The notes under the pieces are model-generated. The model saw only the letters and a program-made list of their open reading frames with translations, was not told where the DNA came from and did no database searches. From contig NZ_FQXE01000011.1 in the NCBI RefSeq assembly GCF_900129885.1, forward strand, positions 124,001-188,000: a DNA stretch of 64,000 nt, written 5' to 3'. This stretch comes from Pollutimonas bauzanensis. Lineage in GTDB: Bacteria; Pseudomonadota; Gammaproteobacteria; Burkholderiales; Burkholderiaceae_B. Positions 1-10,123 of this stretch are shown here, one piece after another. Within the stretch, counting starts at the first letter, position 1, and each line of letters starts with the position of its first letter. Made by a program: the position numbers and the translations under genes.

Positions 1-1248
1 GATCACGAATTCCTGGCGCAGGCCGCATTTGAGCTTGATCCAGTCGGGCGAGCGGCGCGACACATAATGGGATGTCTTCTTTTTGCCGATGACGCCTTCC
101 AGCCCCAGCTTGCAGGCCGACGCCACGATATCGCGCGCGGGCACGTCGAAGGTATCGCTGAAGCGTATGGAATCGGGAAGGCGCGGCCTGGAGGCGCCTT
201 GTGCTTTGCCTGTCCCTCCAGACAGCAGGGATTCCAGCTTCCCGCGGCGCTCGATGAGCGGCAGTCCGCGCAAATCGTAGCCATCGCAAAAGGGCAGGTC
301 GAACAGGTAGTAGACGATATCCTTGGCCTTGCTCCCCTCGAAAGCGCTTTGCAGGGCCTGGAAATCCGGCACGCCCTGGGCGTTGGCGACGACGATTTCC
401 CCGTCGTACCAGCCATCGGGCAGCCCTGCCTTCGCCAGGTCGCGCGCAAGGCCGGCGAGCTTGCCGGTCCAGTCATTGCCGTTGCGCGTGAACAGCTGGA
501 CCTCGCCGCCCTGGATGCGCGCCAGCAGGCGATAGCCGTCGAACTTGATTTCATAAAGCCATTGGCCGGGGTCGGCGGGCGGCGCGTCCACCAGCGTCGC
601 GAGCTCGGGCTTGAGCGCCGCGGGCAGGGCGGCCTTGCGGCCGGCGGCGGGCCGGTCCCGCTTGCGCCCGGGCGCGGCGGCTGCGGCCGGCCTGTCGTCC
701 AGCCGGGCGACGCTGTCCGGCATTTCGTCCACCACGCTGAATTCGGCCGCGGGCCGCGCAAAGTCGTCTTTTTCCTTGATCAGCAGCCACGCATCCTGCT
801 TTTCCGTCTTGCCCTTCATGCGCACCAGGGTCCAGCGTCCGCGCAGCTTGTGGCCATGCAGCTCGAATTTCAGCTTGCCTTCGCGATAGCCTTGCCGCGC
901 ATCGCCCACGGCTTCCCATATTCCCTTGTCCCAGATGATGACTTTGCCGGCGCCGTATTGCCCGGGCGGAATGACGCCTTCGAAAGCATTGTAGGAAATG
1001 GGATGGTCTTCGACGTGCACGGCCATGCGTTTGTCGGCCGGGTCGAAGCTCGGGCCCTTGGGCACCGCCCAGCTTTTCATGGCGCCGTCCAGCTCCAGCC
1101 GGAAATCATAGTGCAGCCGGCTGGCCCAGTGTTTCTGGACGACGAAGGAGGGCGTTGCATCATTGGCCGCCCCGCCTTCGGCGGGCTCGCCGGTAAGTGT
1201 AAAGTCGCGCTTGGATTTATAGCGTTCCAGGGGGTCGGATCTGGCCAT
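1..1248 (-). CDS. ligD: ATP-dependent DNA ligase LigD, 5' part (runs off the window)
   Basis: Multi-domain end-joining ligase that processes and seals double-strand breaks together with Ku. The visible part (about 416 residues) starts with the 3'-phosphoesterase domain (about residues 1-165). Its metal and phosphate ligands line up as H40, H46, D48, R50, H82 and Y86, the same pattern as Pseudomonas LigD shifted by two. An Ala/Arg-rich linker follows, then the adenylation domain with KFDG at 234-237 (K234 is the predicted adenylated lysine). The polymerase domain expected after the ligase domain in this PE-LIG-POL layout would lie outside the window. The ATG is 3 nt after the ku stop, so the two are co-transcribed. 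Long frames on the opposite strand here are shadows. Confidence 0.95.
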   Translation of the reverse strand, partial: MARSDPLERYKSKRDFTLTGEPAEGGAANDATPSFVVQKHWASRLHYDFRLELDGAMKSWAVPKGPSFDPADKRMAVHVEDHPISYNAFEGVIPPGQYGAGKVIIWDKGIWEAVGDARQGYREGKLKFELHGHKLRGRWTLVRMKGKTEKQDAWLLIKEKDDFARPAAEFSVVDEMPDSVARLDDRPAAAAAPGRKRDRPAAGRKAALPAALKPELATLVDAPPADPGQWLYEIKFDGYRLLARIQGGEVQLFTRNGNDWTGKLAGLARDLAKAGLPDGWYDGEIVVANAQGVPDFQALQSAFEGSKAKDIVYYLFDLPFCDGYDLRGLPLIERRGKLESLLSGGTGKAQGASRPRLPDSIRFSDTFDVPARDIVASACKLGLEGVIGKKKTSHYVSRRSPDWIKLKCGLRQEFVI

Positions 1249-1251
1249 GGG

Positions 1252-2292
1252 CTATGCCGCCTTGCGCCCTTTGGGCGGTGTCGGCTTGGCGCTCTTTTTC
1301 GCGGCCGGCGCCTTTTTGGCGGTTTTCCCGCCGCTGGAAGGCGCGCCGGATTTGGCGGCCGGAGACTTTGCGGCGGGCGCCGGTCTGGCGGATTTTCCCG
1401 AAGCCCGGGCGGCGGCTTTCGCGGCGGGTTTGGCCGCCGGCTTCCTGGGCGTCCTGGCGCCGTCCGCCTTGGCCGGCGTGCGCGTCCCCTTGTTGAGGCT
1501 GCGCTGCAGCATTTCCGTCAAGTCGTAAATCTTGGCGCCGGCGGCATCTTCGCCTTGCTCCTCGGGCTGCGACACGGCCTCTGTCTCGCCGGCCTCCACC
1601 TTCTCTTTCACGAGCTGCAGAATCTGGTCCTTGAACGAATCGGTGAAGGCTTGCGGTTGCCATTTGGCGCTCATGTCGGCGACCAGTTGCTCCCCCATCG
1701 CCATTTCCTTGTCGGTCAGTCCGGCGGCGCGGGCTCCCTCCGCGGGCAGACTCAGTTCGTCCCAGGAACGGATTTCGTCGTCCCAGCGCAGCAGGTTCAG
1801 GATCAGCGCCGGGCCGCAAGGCATGAGGATGGCAAGGTGCTGCTTGGTCTGGATGACGACTTTGGCGATGCCCACCTTCCTGGTCTTGTGCAGCACTTCG
1901 CGCAGCAGCGCATACACCTTGCCGCCCTTGTTGATCGGCGACATGTAGTAGGGCCGTTCCAGGTAGATGAAGGGAATGGAGCTTAGCGGCACAAAGGCCT
2001 CGATTTCCACTGTCTGGGTTGTCTTGGGGTAGGCGGCCTGGATCTCTTCCTGCGATAGCACCACGTACTGGCCGTCCTGGTATTCTATACCCTTGACGAT
2101 GTTCTCCCGGGCGATTTCCTTGCCTGTCGCCTTGTTGATGCGCTTGTACCCCACCGGGTCCATGCTGCGCTTGTCCAGCCAGTCGAAATCCAGGCCCTGC
2201 TCCTGTGTGGCCGAATGCAGGGCAATGGGAATGTGCACCAGCCCGAATGAAATGGCGCCTTTCCATAGCGCGCGTTTACTTGTCGTTGCCAC
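1252..2292 (-). CDS. ku: Non-homologous end-joining protein Ku
   Basis: Homodimeric ring protein that binds DNA ends and recruits LigD. The protein is 346 residues: a Ku core from the N-terminal KGAISFGLVHIPI segment to about residue 260, then a tail from about 265 very rich in Lys, Ala and Pro. Such basic tails in bacterial Ku are known to promote DNA binding and end synapsis. I chose the GTG at 2292 because AAGAGG lies 6 nt upstream and the Ku core begins directly after it; the ATG at 2343 has no such site and adds 17 unrelated residues. It is first in the ku-ligD pair. Confidence 0.95.
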   Translation of the reverse strand: MATTSKRALWKGAISFGLVHIPIALHSATQEQGLDFDWLDKRSMDPVGYKRINKATGKEIARENIVKGIEYQDGQYVVLSQEEIQAAYPKTTQTVEIEAFVPLSSIPFIYLERPYYMSPINKGGKVYALLREVLHKTRKVGIAKVVIQTKQHLAILMPCGPALILNLLRWDDEIRSWDELSLPAEGARAAGLTDKEMAMGEQLVADMSAKWQPQAFTDSFKDQILQLVKEKVEAGETEAVSQPEEQGEDAAGAKIYDLTEMLQRSLNKGTRTPAKADGARTPRKPAAKPAAKAAARASGKSARPAPAAKSPAAKSGAPSSGGKTAKKAPAAKKSAKPTPPKGRKAA

Positions 2293-2380
2293 GGCAGCCT
2301 CTTGCGGAATGGGGCGCCGCCATGGGCGCCGGTATGGGGGCAATCAGCAAGCGGCATGCCGCGGCGCGCAGCCTGCGCGC

Positions 2381-3292
2381 CTACTGGGGCCCCGCCTGGT
2401 CGATCAGCACTCGCAACATTTCGACTTCATCCGGTTTCAGGTCGGTCAATGGCGCGCGCACGGGCCCGGCATCGTGTCCCGCCAGGGCCGCCCCCGCCTT
2501 GACGATGCTGACGGCATAGCCCGCCGCCCTGTTCCTGATGTCCAGGTAGGGCATGAAGAATTCTTTCAGTATCTTGTGCTGCAGCGCGGTGTCGTCCTTG
2601 GCCACGGCTTCATAGAAGGTCATCGCCGTGCGGGGTATGAAATTGAACACCGCCGACGAATACACCGGTGTGCCCAGCGCCTTGTAGGCGGCGGCATACA
2701 CTTCCGCCGTGGGCAGGCCGCCCAGGTAGGAAAAGCGCTCGCCCATGCGCAGATGGATGGCGGACATCAGCTCGATGTTGCCGATGCCGTCCTTGAAGCC
2801 GATCAGGTTGGGGCACCTGCCCGCCAGGTATTCCAGGGTGTCGGGGCTCAAGCGGCAGTTGGCCCGGTTGTAGACGATGACGCCTATCCTGGTGCTGCGG
2901 CATATTTCCTCGACATGGGCGGCCAGGCCTTCCTGGCTCGCCTCGGTCAGATAATGAGGCAGCAGCAGCAGGCCGTCGGCGCCCGCTTGCTCGGCGGCCT
3001 GCGCGCATTCGACGGCAAAGCGCGTGGGGCCGCCGGCGCCCGCGATTATGGGCACCTGGCCTTGGCAGGTCTGGACCGCCGCCCTGATGATTTGCGGATA
3101 CTCATGGCCGGTCAGGGAAAAGAATTCGCCGGTGCCGCCCGCGGCGAACAGGGCGGTGGGGCCATAAGGCATGAGCCATTCGAGCCGGCCGCGGTAGCCC
3201 GGTTCGTGAAAATCCCCTTTGCTGTCGAAATCCGTGAGAGGGAAAGACAGCAGTCCGGAACTGATGATTGCCTTGAGTTGTTGTGGATCCAT
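2381..3292 (-). CDS. kdgD: 5-dehydro-4-deoxyglucarate dehydratase (DapA/NAL superfamily)
   Basis: Cytoplasmic TIM-barrel enzyme that converts 5-dehydro-4-deoxy-D-glucarate to 2-oxoglutarate semialdehyde, CO2 and water in glucarate/galactarate breakdown. Length (303 residues) and sequence fit KdgD. The Schiff-base lysine is K167 in GFKDG and the catalytic tyrosine is Y141 in the YNRANC segment; the N-terminal LLSFPLTDF and AGGTGEF segments are typical. It lies 79 nt downstream of the GntR-type regulator gene on the same strand, and that gap holds a copy of the 17-bp candidate operator, so it probably has its own regulated promoter. No glucarate transporter or glucarate dehydratase gene is next to it. 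A general DapA-like aldolase is the alternative, less likely. Confidence 0.88.
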   Translation of the reverse strand: MDPQQLKAIISSGLLSFPLTDFDSKGDFHEPGYRGRLEWLMPYGPTALFAAGGTGEFFSLTGHEYPQIIRAAVQTCQGQVPIIAGAGGPTRFAVECAQAAEQAGADGLLLLPHYLTEASQEGLAAHVEEICRSTRIGVIVYNRANCRLSPDTLEYLAGRCPNLIGFKDGIGNIELMSAIHLRMGERFSYLGGLPTAEVYAAAYKALGTPVYSSAVFNFIPRTAMTFYEAVAKDDTALQHKILKEFFMPYLDIRNRAAGYAVSIVKAGAALAGHDAGPVRAPLTDLKPDEVEMLRVLIDQAGPQ

Positions 3293-3329
3293 CTGTTTGC
3301 TCCAGTGTATCGCCTTGCAGGCGAACTTG

Positions 3330-3346
3330 TCGGTTGTCGTATGACT
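3330..3346. promoter_or_regulatory. Candidate GntR operator, copy 1 (upstream of kdgD)
   Basis: TCGGTTGTCGTATGACT occurs here and again, identical over 17 bp, at 4267-4283 upstream of the regulator gene. The core GTC-GTAT-GAC is a short dyad like those bound by FadR-subfamily GntR proteins. This copy is 38-54 bp before the kdgD start codon. That the adjacent regulator binds it is inference. Confidence 0.6.
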
Positions 3347-3371
3347 AGGGTGAAAAAAAGGCCAGGCAACT

Positions 3372-4139
3372 TCAGGCCGCGAGCGTCGACCTCAGGCGTT
3401 CGGCGCTTTTGCTCAGGTGCATGTGCATGGCGCCGCTGGCCGCCAGCGGGTTCTGCAGCGCTATGGCCTGGTAGATTTCCTCGTGTTCATGGTGAACGCG
3501 CTCCAGATAGCGCATTTGGGTTTCTTTGCCCAGCGATGCCGTGTTGATGCGGGTGCGCGGAATGACGGTCTGCCCCAGGTAGGACATGAATTCGACAAAA
3601 TAGCGGTTGCCGGTGGCTTGGGCGATGGCCAGGTGGAAGCGGAAATCGGCATCCACGGTTTCCTTGCCTTCCCCCAGCAATTGCTTGAACTCCCGCAGGA
3701 TCGCCTGCAACTTTTCCAGGTCGTCCTGGCTGCGCTTGAGCGCGGCGATGCCCGCGGCGGCCGATTCCATGCTTTGCCGCAATTCGAGGACATTCAGGAT
3801 GTCATGGATAGTGACCAGATCCTTGGGATCGATGCGGAAATTCCTGCTGTTTTCCGCATCCAGCACGAACGAGCCTATCCCATGCCTGGTTTCCACCACG
3901 CCGCCGGCCTGCAGGCGCGAAATGGCCTCGCGTATCACGGTCCGGCTGACGCCTTGCGTAAGCATCAGCTCGGACTCGGTCGGCAATTTATCGCCCCGCC
4001 GCAATGCGCCGCTCTCGATCTGGCTCAGCAAATCATCGACGACCTCCTGCGCGAGGCTGCGGGAACGGCGCCGTGGCAATTGGGGCAGCGATGATTTCGT
4101 AGTGGCTGTCATGGATACTGGAGCTTCAGGTAAATGCAT
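3372..4139 (-). CDS. GntR-family (FadR subfamily) transcriptional regulator
   Basis: DNA-binding repressor with an N-terminal winged helix (about residues 25-95; recognition region [13 protein letters not shown] followed by the [13 protein letters not shown] wing) and a C-terminal all-helical FCD ligand-binding domain (about 110-240), whose metal-ligand-type His residues are in FRFHLAIA and the VHHEHEEIY segment. 255 residues, normal for the family. The first ATG (4139) is listed; the ATG at 4112 gives a 246-residue protein and neither has a strong ribosome site. Upstream of kdgD and flanked by the repeated 17-bp site, it most likely controls hexarate catabolism and itself. The effector is not known from sequence. 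Confidence 0.9.
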   Translation of the reverse strand: MHLPEAPVSMTATTKSSLPQLPRRRSRSLAQEVVDDLLSQIESGALRRGDKLPTESELMLTQGVSRTVIREAISRLQAGGVVETRHGIGSFVLDAENSRNFRIDPKDLVTIHDILNVLELRQSMESAAAGIAALKRSQDDLEKLQAILREFKQLLGEGKETVDADFRFHLAIAQATGNRYFVEFMSYLGQTVIPRTRINTASLGKETQMRYLERVHHEHEEIYQAIALQNPLAASGAMHMHLSKSAERLRSTLAA

Positions 4140-4266
4140 GCGATCGGACCAGTATTGTAGGGGGGACTCGGCATCAACACCTCATTGTCGCCGCAAACCC
4201 CCGCCAGACGGTCGACCGCCGCCTTGCCGGCCAAGCCGCGGGCCAGCATTCCAGTACTCATTGTTA

Positions 4267-4283
4267 TCGGTTGTCGTATGACT
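4267..4283. promoter_or_regulatory. Candidate GntR operator, copy 2 (upstream of the regulator)
   Basis: Second perfect copy of the 17-bp sequence found at 3330-3346, 128 bp upstream of the regulator ATG. It lies in the 300-bp divergent region shared with the imelysin gene, so control of that side cannot be excluded, but the match to the kdgD upstream site points to the regulator's own promoter. Confidence 0.55.
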
Positions 4284-4320
4284 TGATATTGCTGATTACC
4301 CTAGGGCCGTGCCTCTCACC

Positions 4321-4339
4321 GCAAATGCAAATCGTTTAC
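4321..4339. promoter_or_regulatory. Fur-box-like sequence upstream of the imelysin locus
   Basis: GCAAATGCAAATCGTTTAC matches the 19-bp Fur consensus GATAATGATAATCATTATC at 12 of 19 positions by eye. It lies about 100 bp before the ATG of the first imelysin gene, in an otherwise gene-free promoter region. It suggests iron repression of the four-gene locus; binding is inferred. Confidence 0.5.
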
Positions 4340-4439
4340 ACTTACGGCAAGCTGAACGATGCGGTCAGCTTAAGCTTGCGACCGGCTGAATTACGCCGGC
4401 CGATCAATTTCAGGGCGGGGCGGGGCCCCGGGAGTGGAT

Positions 4440-5735
4440 ATGCGTAAATTGTTGTTGGGGGCCGTGTTGGCCGTCTCGATGAGCACGGGGGCTTATGCGG
4501 CCGTCGAACCCAAGGCTGTGGTCAAAGCCTATGCGGATGTGGCGCAGGCCGGGTATGAAGACGCCCTGTCGACCGCGCGCGCCTTGCAGGCCGCGGTGGA
4601 TGCCTTGCTGGCCCGGCCCGGCGCCGACACCCTGAACGCCGCCCGCCGCGCCTGGCTGGACGCCCGGGTTCCCTATCAGCAAACCGAAGCCTTGCGCTTT
4701 GGCAACCCCATCGTCGATGACTGGGAGGGGCGCGTGAACGCCTGGCCTCTGGATGAAGGCATGATCGATTATGTGGATGCGTCTTATGGCAGCGATTCGC
4801 CAGCCAACGCTTATTACGTGGTCAATGTGATCGCCAATGAAAAGCTGAGCGTGGGCGGCAAGGCCGTTGACGCCACGGATATTACCGCCACGCTGCTGCG
4901 CGATGTCCTGCAAGAGGCCGACGGCAACGAGGCCAACGTGGCGACGGGCTATCACGCCATAGAATTCCTGCTTTGGGGACAGGACCTCAACGGCACCGGC
5001 CCGGCGCCGGCGGATCGCAAGGGCACGCCCCAGGAGCGCCACGCCGGCAATCGGCCGCATACCGATTTCGATGCCGCCAACTGCACCGGCGGCAATTGCG
5101 AGCGGCGCGGCCGGTTCCTGAAAGTGGCTACCGATCTGCTGGTCGCCGACCTGGAGGAAATGGTGGGCCATTGGCAGGCCAAGGGCGCGGCGCGGGCCGC
5201 CGTGCAGGACGACCCCAAGGCCGGCCTGATAGCCATGCTGACCGGTCTGGGCAGCCTGTCGTATGGGGAGCTCGCCGGCGAGCGCATCAAGCTGGGCCTG
5301 ATGCTGCATGACCCCGAAGAAGAGCACGACTGCTTTTCCGACAATACGCACAATTCGCATTTTTATAATCAGCTTGGCATGATGAATGTATATATGGGAC
5401 AGTACAAACGAACCGATGGGTCCGTGGTCCGCGGCGCGAGCCTGTCGGAATTGGTCCGGGCGCGCGATGCCGGGCTGGATGCGGAAATGCGCGCCAAGCT
5501 GGACGCCACCTTCGAGGCCATGCAGGCCATGAAGCGCCATGCGGAAACGGTGGAGACCTACGACCAGATGATCGCCCAGGGCAATGACAAGGGCAATGCC
5601 GTGGTGCAGGCCGCGATCGACGGCCTGGTGGCGCAAACGCGCAGCATAGAGCGCGTGATTGCGGCCCTGGAGCTGGGCGATATCCAGTTGGAAGGTTCCG
5701 ACAGCCTGGACAAGCCCGACGCCGTTTTCCAATAG
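4440..5735 (+). CDS. Imelysin-family periplasmic protein (M75, iron-regulated type)
   Basis: Exported helical protein of the imelysin/IrpA group, linked to iron acquisition in other bacteria. A signal peptide covers about residues 1-20 (ends TGAYA). The family GxHxxE motif is present as GYHAIEF at 170-176 (H172, E175). A Cys pair (DAANCTGGNC) and a late HDCFSDNTHNSH segment may contribute further metal ligands. I place the start at the ATG at 4440, with GGGAG 5 nt upstream, rather than the GTG at 4434. It is first of four same-strand genes; the di-heme oxidoreductase starts 9 nt after its stop. The substrate metal or ligand is unknown. Confidence 0.85.
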   Translation: MRKLLLGAVLAVSMSTGAYAAVEPKAVVKAYADVAQAGYEDALSTARALQAAVDALLARPGADTLNAARRAWLDARVPYQQTEALRFGNPIVDDWEGRVNAWPLDEGMIDYVDASYGSDSPANAYYVVNVIANEKLSVGGKAVDATDITATLLRDVLQEADGNEANVATGYHAIEFLLWGQDLNGTGPAPADRKGTPQERHAGNRPHTDFDAANCTGGNCERRGRFLKVATDLLVADLEEMVGHWQAKGAARAAVQDDPKAGLIAMLTGLGSLSYGELAGERIKLGLMLHDPEEEHDCFSDNTHNSHFYNQLGMMNVYMGQYKRTDGSVVRGASLSELVRARDAGLDAEMRAKLDATFEAMQAMKRHAETVETYDQMIAQGNDKGNAVVQAAIDGLVAQTRSIERVIAALELGDIQLEGSDSLDKPDAVFQ

Positions 5736-5744
5736 CGTGCAACA

Positions 5745-7239
<1,495 letters not shown>

Positions 7240-7253
<14 letters not shown>

Positions 7254-7409
7254 TGGAATCCCTTAAATGCTCAAATGGAATCCCTGAAGTGGAATCCCTG
7301 AAGTGGAATCCTTTAGTGGAATCCTTTAGTGTTCCCCGTAGTGACCCCCTTTAGTGGACTGTCTTTAGTGACCCCCGTTAGTGGCCTGCCTTCAGTGGGA
7401 TCCCTCAAG
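7240..7409 (+). repeat. Degenerate 12-14-nt tandem repeat run (about 12 units)
   Basis: From the last four codons and stop of the di-heme oxidoreductase gene onward, the sequence is a chain of variants of TGGAATCCCTTTAG. Units begin at 7240, 7254, 7276, 7290, 7304, 7317, 7330, 7342, 7355, 7369, 7382 and 7396. Units at 7276 and 7290 are identical, as are those at 7304 and 7317; later units drift. The run fills most of the gap before the second imelysin gene and is not coding. Confidence 0.85.
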
Positions 7410-7491
7410 TTTGCGAAATGAATTTCAAAACGCCAGACAATATGTATATCAAATGACGAAGACGCTCTTTCTTAGCCCGGTATTCCATCTT

Positions 7492-8922
7492 ATGAAGCCG
7501 CGTATGCTGGCGCTGGTTTTGCTGCTGCCAGCCGCCATTTCCAACGCCGGCGAGCTGCCTCCCGATCTTGGCAAGCGGCTCGTGCAGGGCTATATCGCGC
7601 CCGCCATGCGGGACTTCCAGCAATCGGCCAGCCAGTTGCACACGGCTTTGCAAGGCTGGTGCGCCGCCCCGGGCACGGCGGGGCAGCAGGGCCTGCGGGA
7701 TGGCTACGCGCAATTGGTCAAATCCTGGTCCGGCATAGAATTCCTGCGTTTCGGGCCGCTGGTGGCGGCGAACCGCTACGAGAAAATAAATTTCTGGCCC
7801 GATCCGCGCGGCATCACTTTGCGGCAAGCGCAGGGCCTGCTGGCGCAGCCCTCAGCCGTGCCCGACGCCATTGCATTGGCGTCGCACAGCGTGGCGGCGC
7901 AAGGCTTGCCCGCTCTGGAATACCTGCTGTACCGCGATGGCGGTTTGCTGGCCGGACAGCCGGCCGAAGAGGAATCCGCTGCCCAAGCCCGGGCGGGAGC
8001 GGCCGCGCAAGCCGGCGCCCAAACGGCAGACTCCAAAATGGCAGACGCCAAAACGACAACCGCCAAAACGACAACCGCCAAAACGACAACCGCCAAAACG
8101 ACAACCGCCAAAACGACAACCGCTAAAACGACAACCGCTAAAACGACAGACGCTAAAACGACAGACGCTAAAACGACAGACGCTAAAACGACAGACGCCA
8201 AAACGACAGACGCCAAAACGACAGCCGCCAAAACGACAGCCGCCAAAACGACAGCCGCCAAAACGACAGCCGCCGCCTTTGCGCCGGCTTGCGCTTACGC
8301 CGTCGCCATCGCGGGAAATCTTGCGCGCCTGGGGACGCAACTGGTGGACGAGTGGAATCCGGCGGGCGGCTACGCGCGGCAATTCTCCCATCCCTCGCCA
8401 TCCAATCCGCTATACCGCAATCAGCAGGAAGTGGCGGGCGAAGCCATCAAGGCCTTGTCCACGGGCCTGCAGTTCGCCCGCGATGTCAAGCTGCTGCCGG
8501 TACTGGGCGCGGATATCAAGGCAGCCAGGCCAGCGGATATCAAGGCAGCTAGACCCAGGCGCGCCGCCTTCTGGCGCAGCGGGCTGGCCATTCCGTCCAT
8601 GGCCGCGGCAGCCGCGGGCATGCTGCGCTTCTATAAGGCGGGCGGCTATCAGTTCGGCGGCGGCGAGGCATGGATAGACGCCAGTCTGCAGGATGAACTG
8701 CGGCGCATCGTGGAGAATTTCAACGCCCTCCCGGCTGGCGGAGGACAACCGGGCCAAGCGGGGCCAGGTTCTGAATGGATATCTATTGTCGATACAGAAG
8801 AAGGCTACCGCCAGTTGACGCTGGCCGCTCTCTTGATAAAAAACGCCAAGAGCCTGGTCGATGAGGATCTCGCCCCGGCCTTGGGCGTGAGGATAGGTTT
8901 CAATGCGCTCGATGGAGATTGA
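7492..8922 (+). CDS. Second imelysin-family protein, interrupted by a 15-bp minisatellite
   Basis: Exported imelysin-like protein, 476 residues from the ATG at 7492, which opens a good signal peptide (MKPRMLALVLLLPAAISNA). An ATG at 7453 is an alternative start; the open frame further upstream is the repeat run. The N-terminal half carries the WSGIEFLRFGP and GLPALEYLLY segments; the usual GxHxxE motif reads GLPALE, so the His is Pro. A stretch coding KTTTA/KTTDA/KTTAA (8050-8274) splits the fold and is probably a flexible surface loop. A 24-bp direct repeat (8509-8556) adds another duplication. It overlaps the DUF1513 gene by 20 nt, implying coupled translation. Confidence 0.8.
   Translation: MKPRMLALVLLLPAAISNAGELPPDLGKRLVQGYIAPAMRDFQQSASQLHTALQGWCAAPGTAGQQGLRDGYAQLVKSWSGIEFLRFGPLVAANRYEKINFWPDPRGITLRQAQGLLAQPSAVPDAIALASHSVAAQGLPALEYLLYRDGGLLAGQPAEEESAAQARAGAAAQAGAQTADSKMADAKTTTAKTTTAKTTTAKTTTAKTTTAKTTTAKTTDAKTTDAKTTDAKTTDAKTTDAKTTAAKTTAAKTTAAKTTAAAFAPACAYAVAIAGNLARLGTQLVDEWNPAGGYARQFSHPSPSNPLYRNQQEVAGEAIKALSTGLQFARDVKLLPVLGADIKAARPADIKAARPRRAAFWRSGLAIPSMAAAAAGMLRFYKAGGYQFGGGEAWIDASLQDELRRIVENFNALPAGGGQPGQAGPGSEWISIVDTEEGYRQLTLAALLIKNAKSLVDEDLAPALGVRIGFNALDGD
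8050..8274 (+). repeat. In-frame minisatellite, 15 units of 15 bp
   Basis: Fifteen head-to-tail 15-bp units encode six KTTTA, then five KTTDA, then four KTTAA. Within blocks the DNA copies are identical or differ only at the last base of the final codon. Two degenerate copies (ADSK, MADA) precede the array. The unit length is a multiple of three, so copy-number changes keep the reading frame. There are no spacers. Confidence 0.95.
8509..8556 (+). repeat. Two-copy 24-bp direct repeat inside the second imelysin gene
   Basis: Two adjacent 24-bp units starting GCGGATATCAAGGCAGC (8509-8532 and 8533-8556) encode ADIKAARP twice. In frame. Confidence 0.85.
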
Positions 8923-10123
8923 CCGCCGCCGCTTCCTGGCCCTTCTGGCCGCCTATGGCGCCGGCCCTTGGGCGGCCGGCCCCGCATTGGCTGGCGAGCC
9001 TGCATGGACTGATGGGTCTGCATGGACTGATGGTTCCGCACTGGCTGATGGCTCCGCGGCGCTCGAGCCGTCGACTTCATCCATGGATGCTGATTCGAGC
9101 GCCGCGGGCCTGCTCTACCTGGCCGCCCGCAAGAACGCGGGCCGCTACGAGGCCGCGCTTATCGACGAGTTCGGGCGGGACAGGCTGGTGATCCCCATGC
9201 CGTACCGCGGACACAGCTTCGCCATCGACCCGGCTCGCGGGCGCGCAGTCGTGTTCGGCAGGCAGCCGGGGTTCTTTGCGGTGGCCTTCGACCTGGCGGG
9301 CAAGCGTCCGCCGCAGGCGCTGGAGGCTGCGCCGGGGCGCCATTTCTTCGGCCACGGGGTTTTTTCGGCGGACGGCAGGCTCATGGTCGCGACCGAAAAC
9401 GACTACGAAGCCGGACGCGGCGTATTGGGCGTGTACGACGCGAGCGAAGGCGGCGCCTGCCGCCGCGTCGACGAATTCCCGAGCGCCGGCATCGGGCCGC
9501 ATGAAGTCGTGCTGATGCCGGATGGACGCACCCTCTGCGTCGCCAACGGCGGCATCCTCACGCATCCCGATTATGGCAAGCTGGAGCTCAATCCCGATAC
9601 CATGCGGCCCTCGCTCGCCTACCTGGACCTGCATACCGGCGATTTGCTGGAGCAAGTGTTCCTCGAGCCGCGGTTGCGCAAGCTCTCCATCCGGCACCTG
9701 GCGGTCGACGCCTCGGGCGCGGTGTGGTTCGGCTGCCAGTACACGGGGCCGGCGCAGGACCGTCCGCCTTTGGTGGGCAGGCATCGCCGTGGCGCGCAGC
9801 CCGGATTATTCGGCGCGCCTGACGAAACCCTGCGCGGCATGAAGAATTATGTCGGCTCGCTGGCCGCCAATGCCGCGGGCACCATAATTGCTGGATCGAG
9901 CCCGGTGGGCGGCAAGCTGGTGCTTTGGGACGCCGCCAGCGGCGATTGCCTGGGCAGCGCCGGGATCTTCGATGGCTGCGGCGTGGCGCCCGCGGCGGGC
10001 AAGGGCTTTATCGTCAGCAGCGGGCAGGGCGCGCTGGCGCGCTTGCTGCCGGGCGCTGAAACGCAAGCCATTCAGATGGCCGTTGCCGGTCTGGCCTGGG
10101 ACAACCACCTGCGCCGTGTTTGA
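8903..10123 (+). CDS. DUF1513 family exported beta-propeller-like protein
   Basis: Exported protein of 406 residues; the N-terminus DRRRFLALLAAYGAG looks like a Tat-type signal followed by a hydrophobic stretch. The body has repeated beta-rich blocks (HGVFSADGRLMVATENDY, GPHEVVLMPDGRTLCVANGG) typical of DUF1513, a WD40/YVTN-like fold. Three copies of an 18-bp unit (9002-9055) encode AWTDGS, AWTDGS, ALADGS just after the signal. The ATG at 8903 has GAGGAT about 8 nt upstream and lies inside the end of the preceding imelysin gene. DUF1513 genes recur as the last member of imelysin/di-heme clusters. Biochemical role unknown. Confidence 0.85.
   Translation: MRSMEIDRRRFLALLAAYGAGPWAAGPALAGEPAWTDGSAWTDGSALADGSAALEPSTSSMDADSSAAGLLYLAARKNAGRYEAALIDEFGRDRLVIPMPYRGHSFAIDPARGRAVVFGRQPGFFAVAFDLAGKRPPQALEAAPGRHFFGHGVFSADGRLMVATENDYEAGRGVLGVYDASEGGACRRVDEFPSAGIGPHEVVLMPDGRTLCVANGGILTHPDYGKLELNPDTMRPSLAYLDLHTGDLLEQVFLEPRLRKLSIRHLAVDASGAVWFGCQYTGPAQDRPPLVGRHRRGAQPGLFGAPDETLRGMKNYVGSLAANAAGTIIAGSSPVGGKLVLWDAASGDCLGSAGIFDGCGVAPAAGKGFIVSSGQGALARLLPGAETQAIQMAVAGLAWDNHLRRV
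9002..9055 (+). repeat. Three-copy 18-bp tandem repeat in the DUF1513 gene
   Basis: Units at 9002, 9020 and 9038 read GCATGGACTGATGGGTCT, then one near-identical and one diverged copy, encoding a repeated (A)W/L-(T/A)DGS. In frame, directly after the signal peptide. Confidence 0.88.

Noticed and set aside
67-1986. Long open frame on the plus strand (639 codons)
   Set aside because: It runs opposite ligD and ku, whose products are clearly recognisable; its sequence is Gly/Arg/Ala-biased without any family motif, typical of antisense frames in high-GC DNA.
7381-7491. Longer N-terminus of the second imelysin
   Set aside because: The open frame extends through the tandem repeats, but a signal peptide only makes sense from the ATG at 7492 (or 7453).
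8050-8274. CRISPR-like array
   Set aside because: Units are directly adjacent with no spacers, in frame within an imelysin gene; it is a minisatellite.
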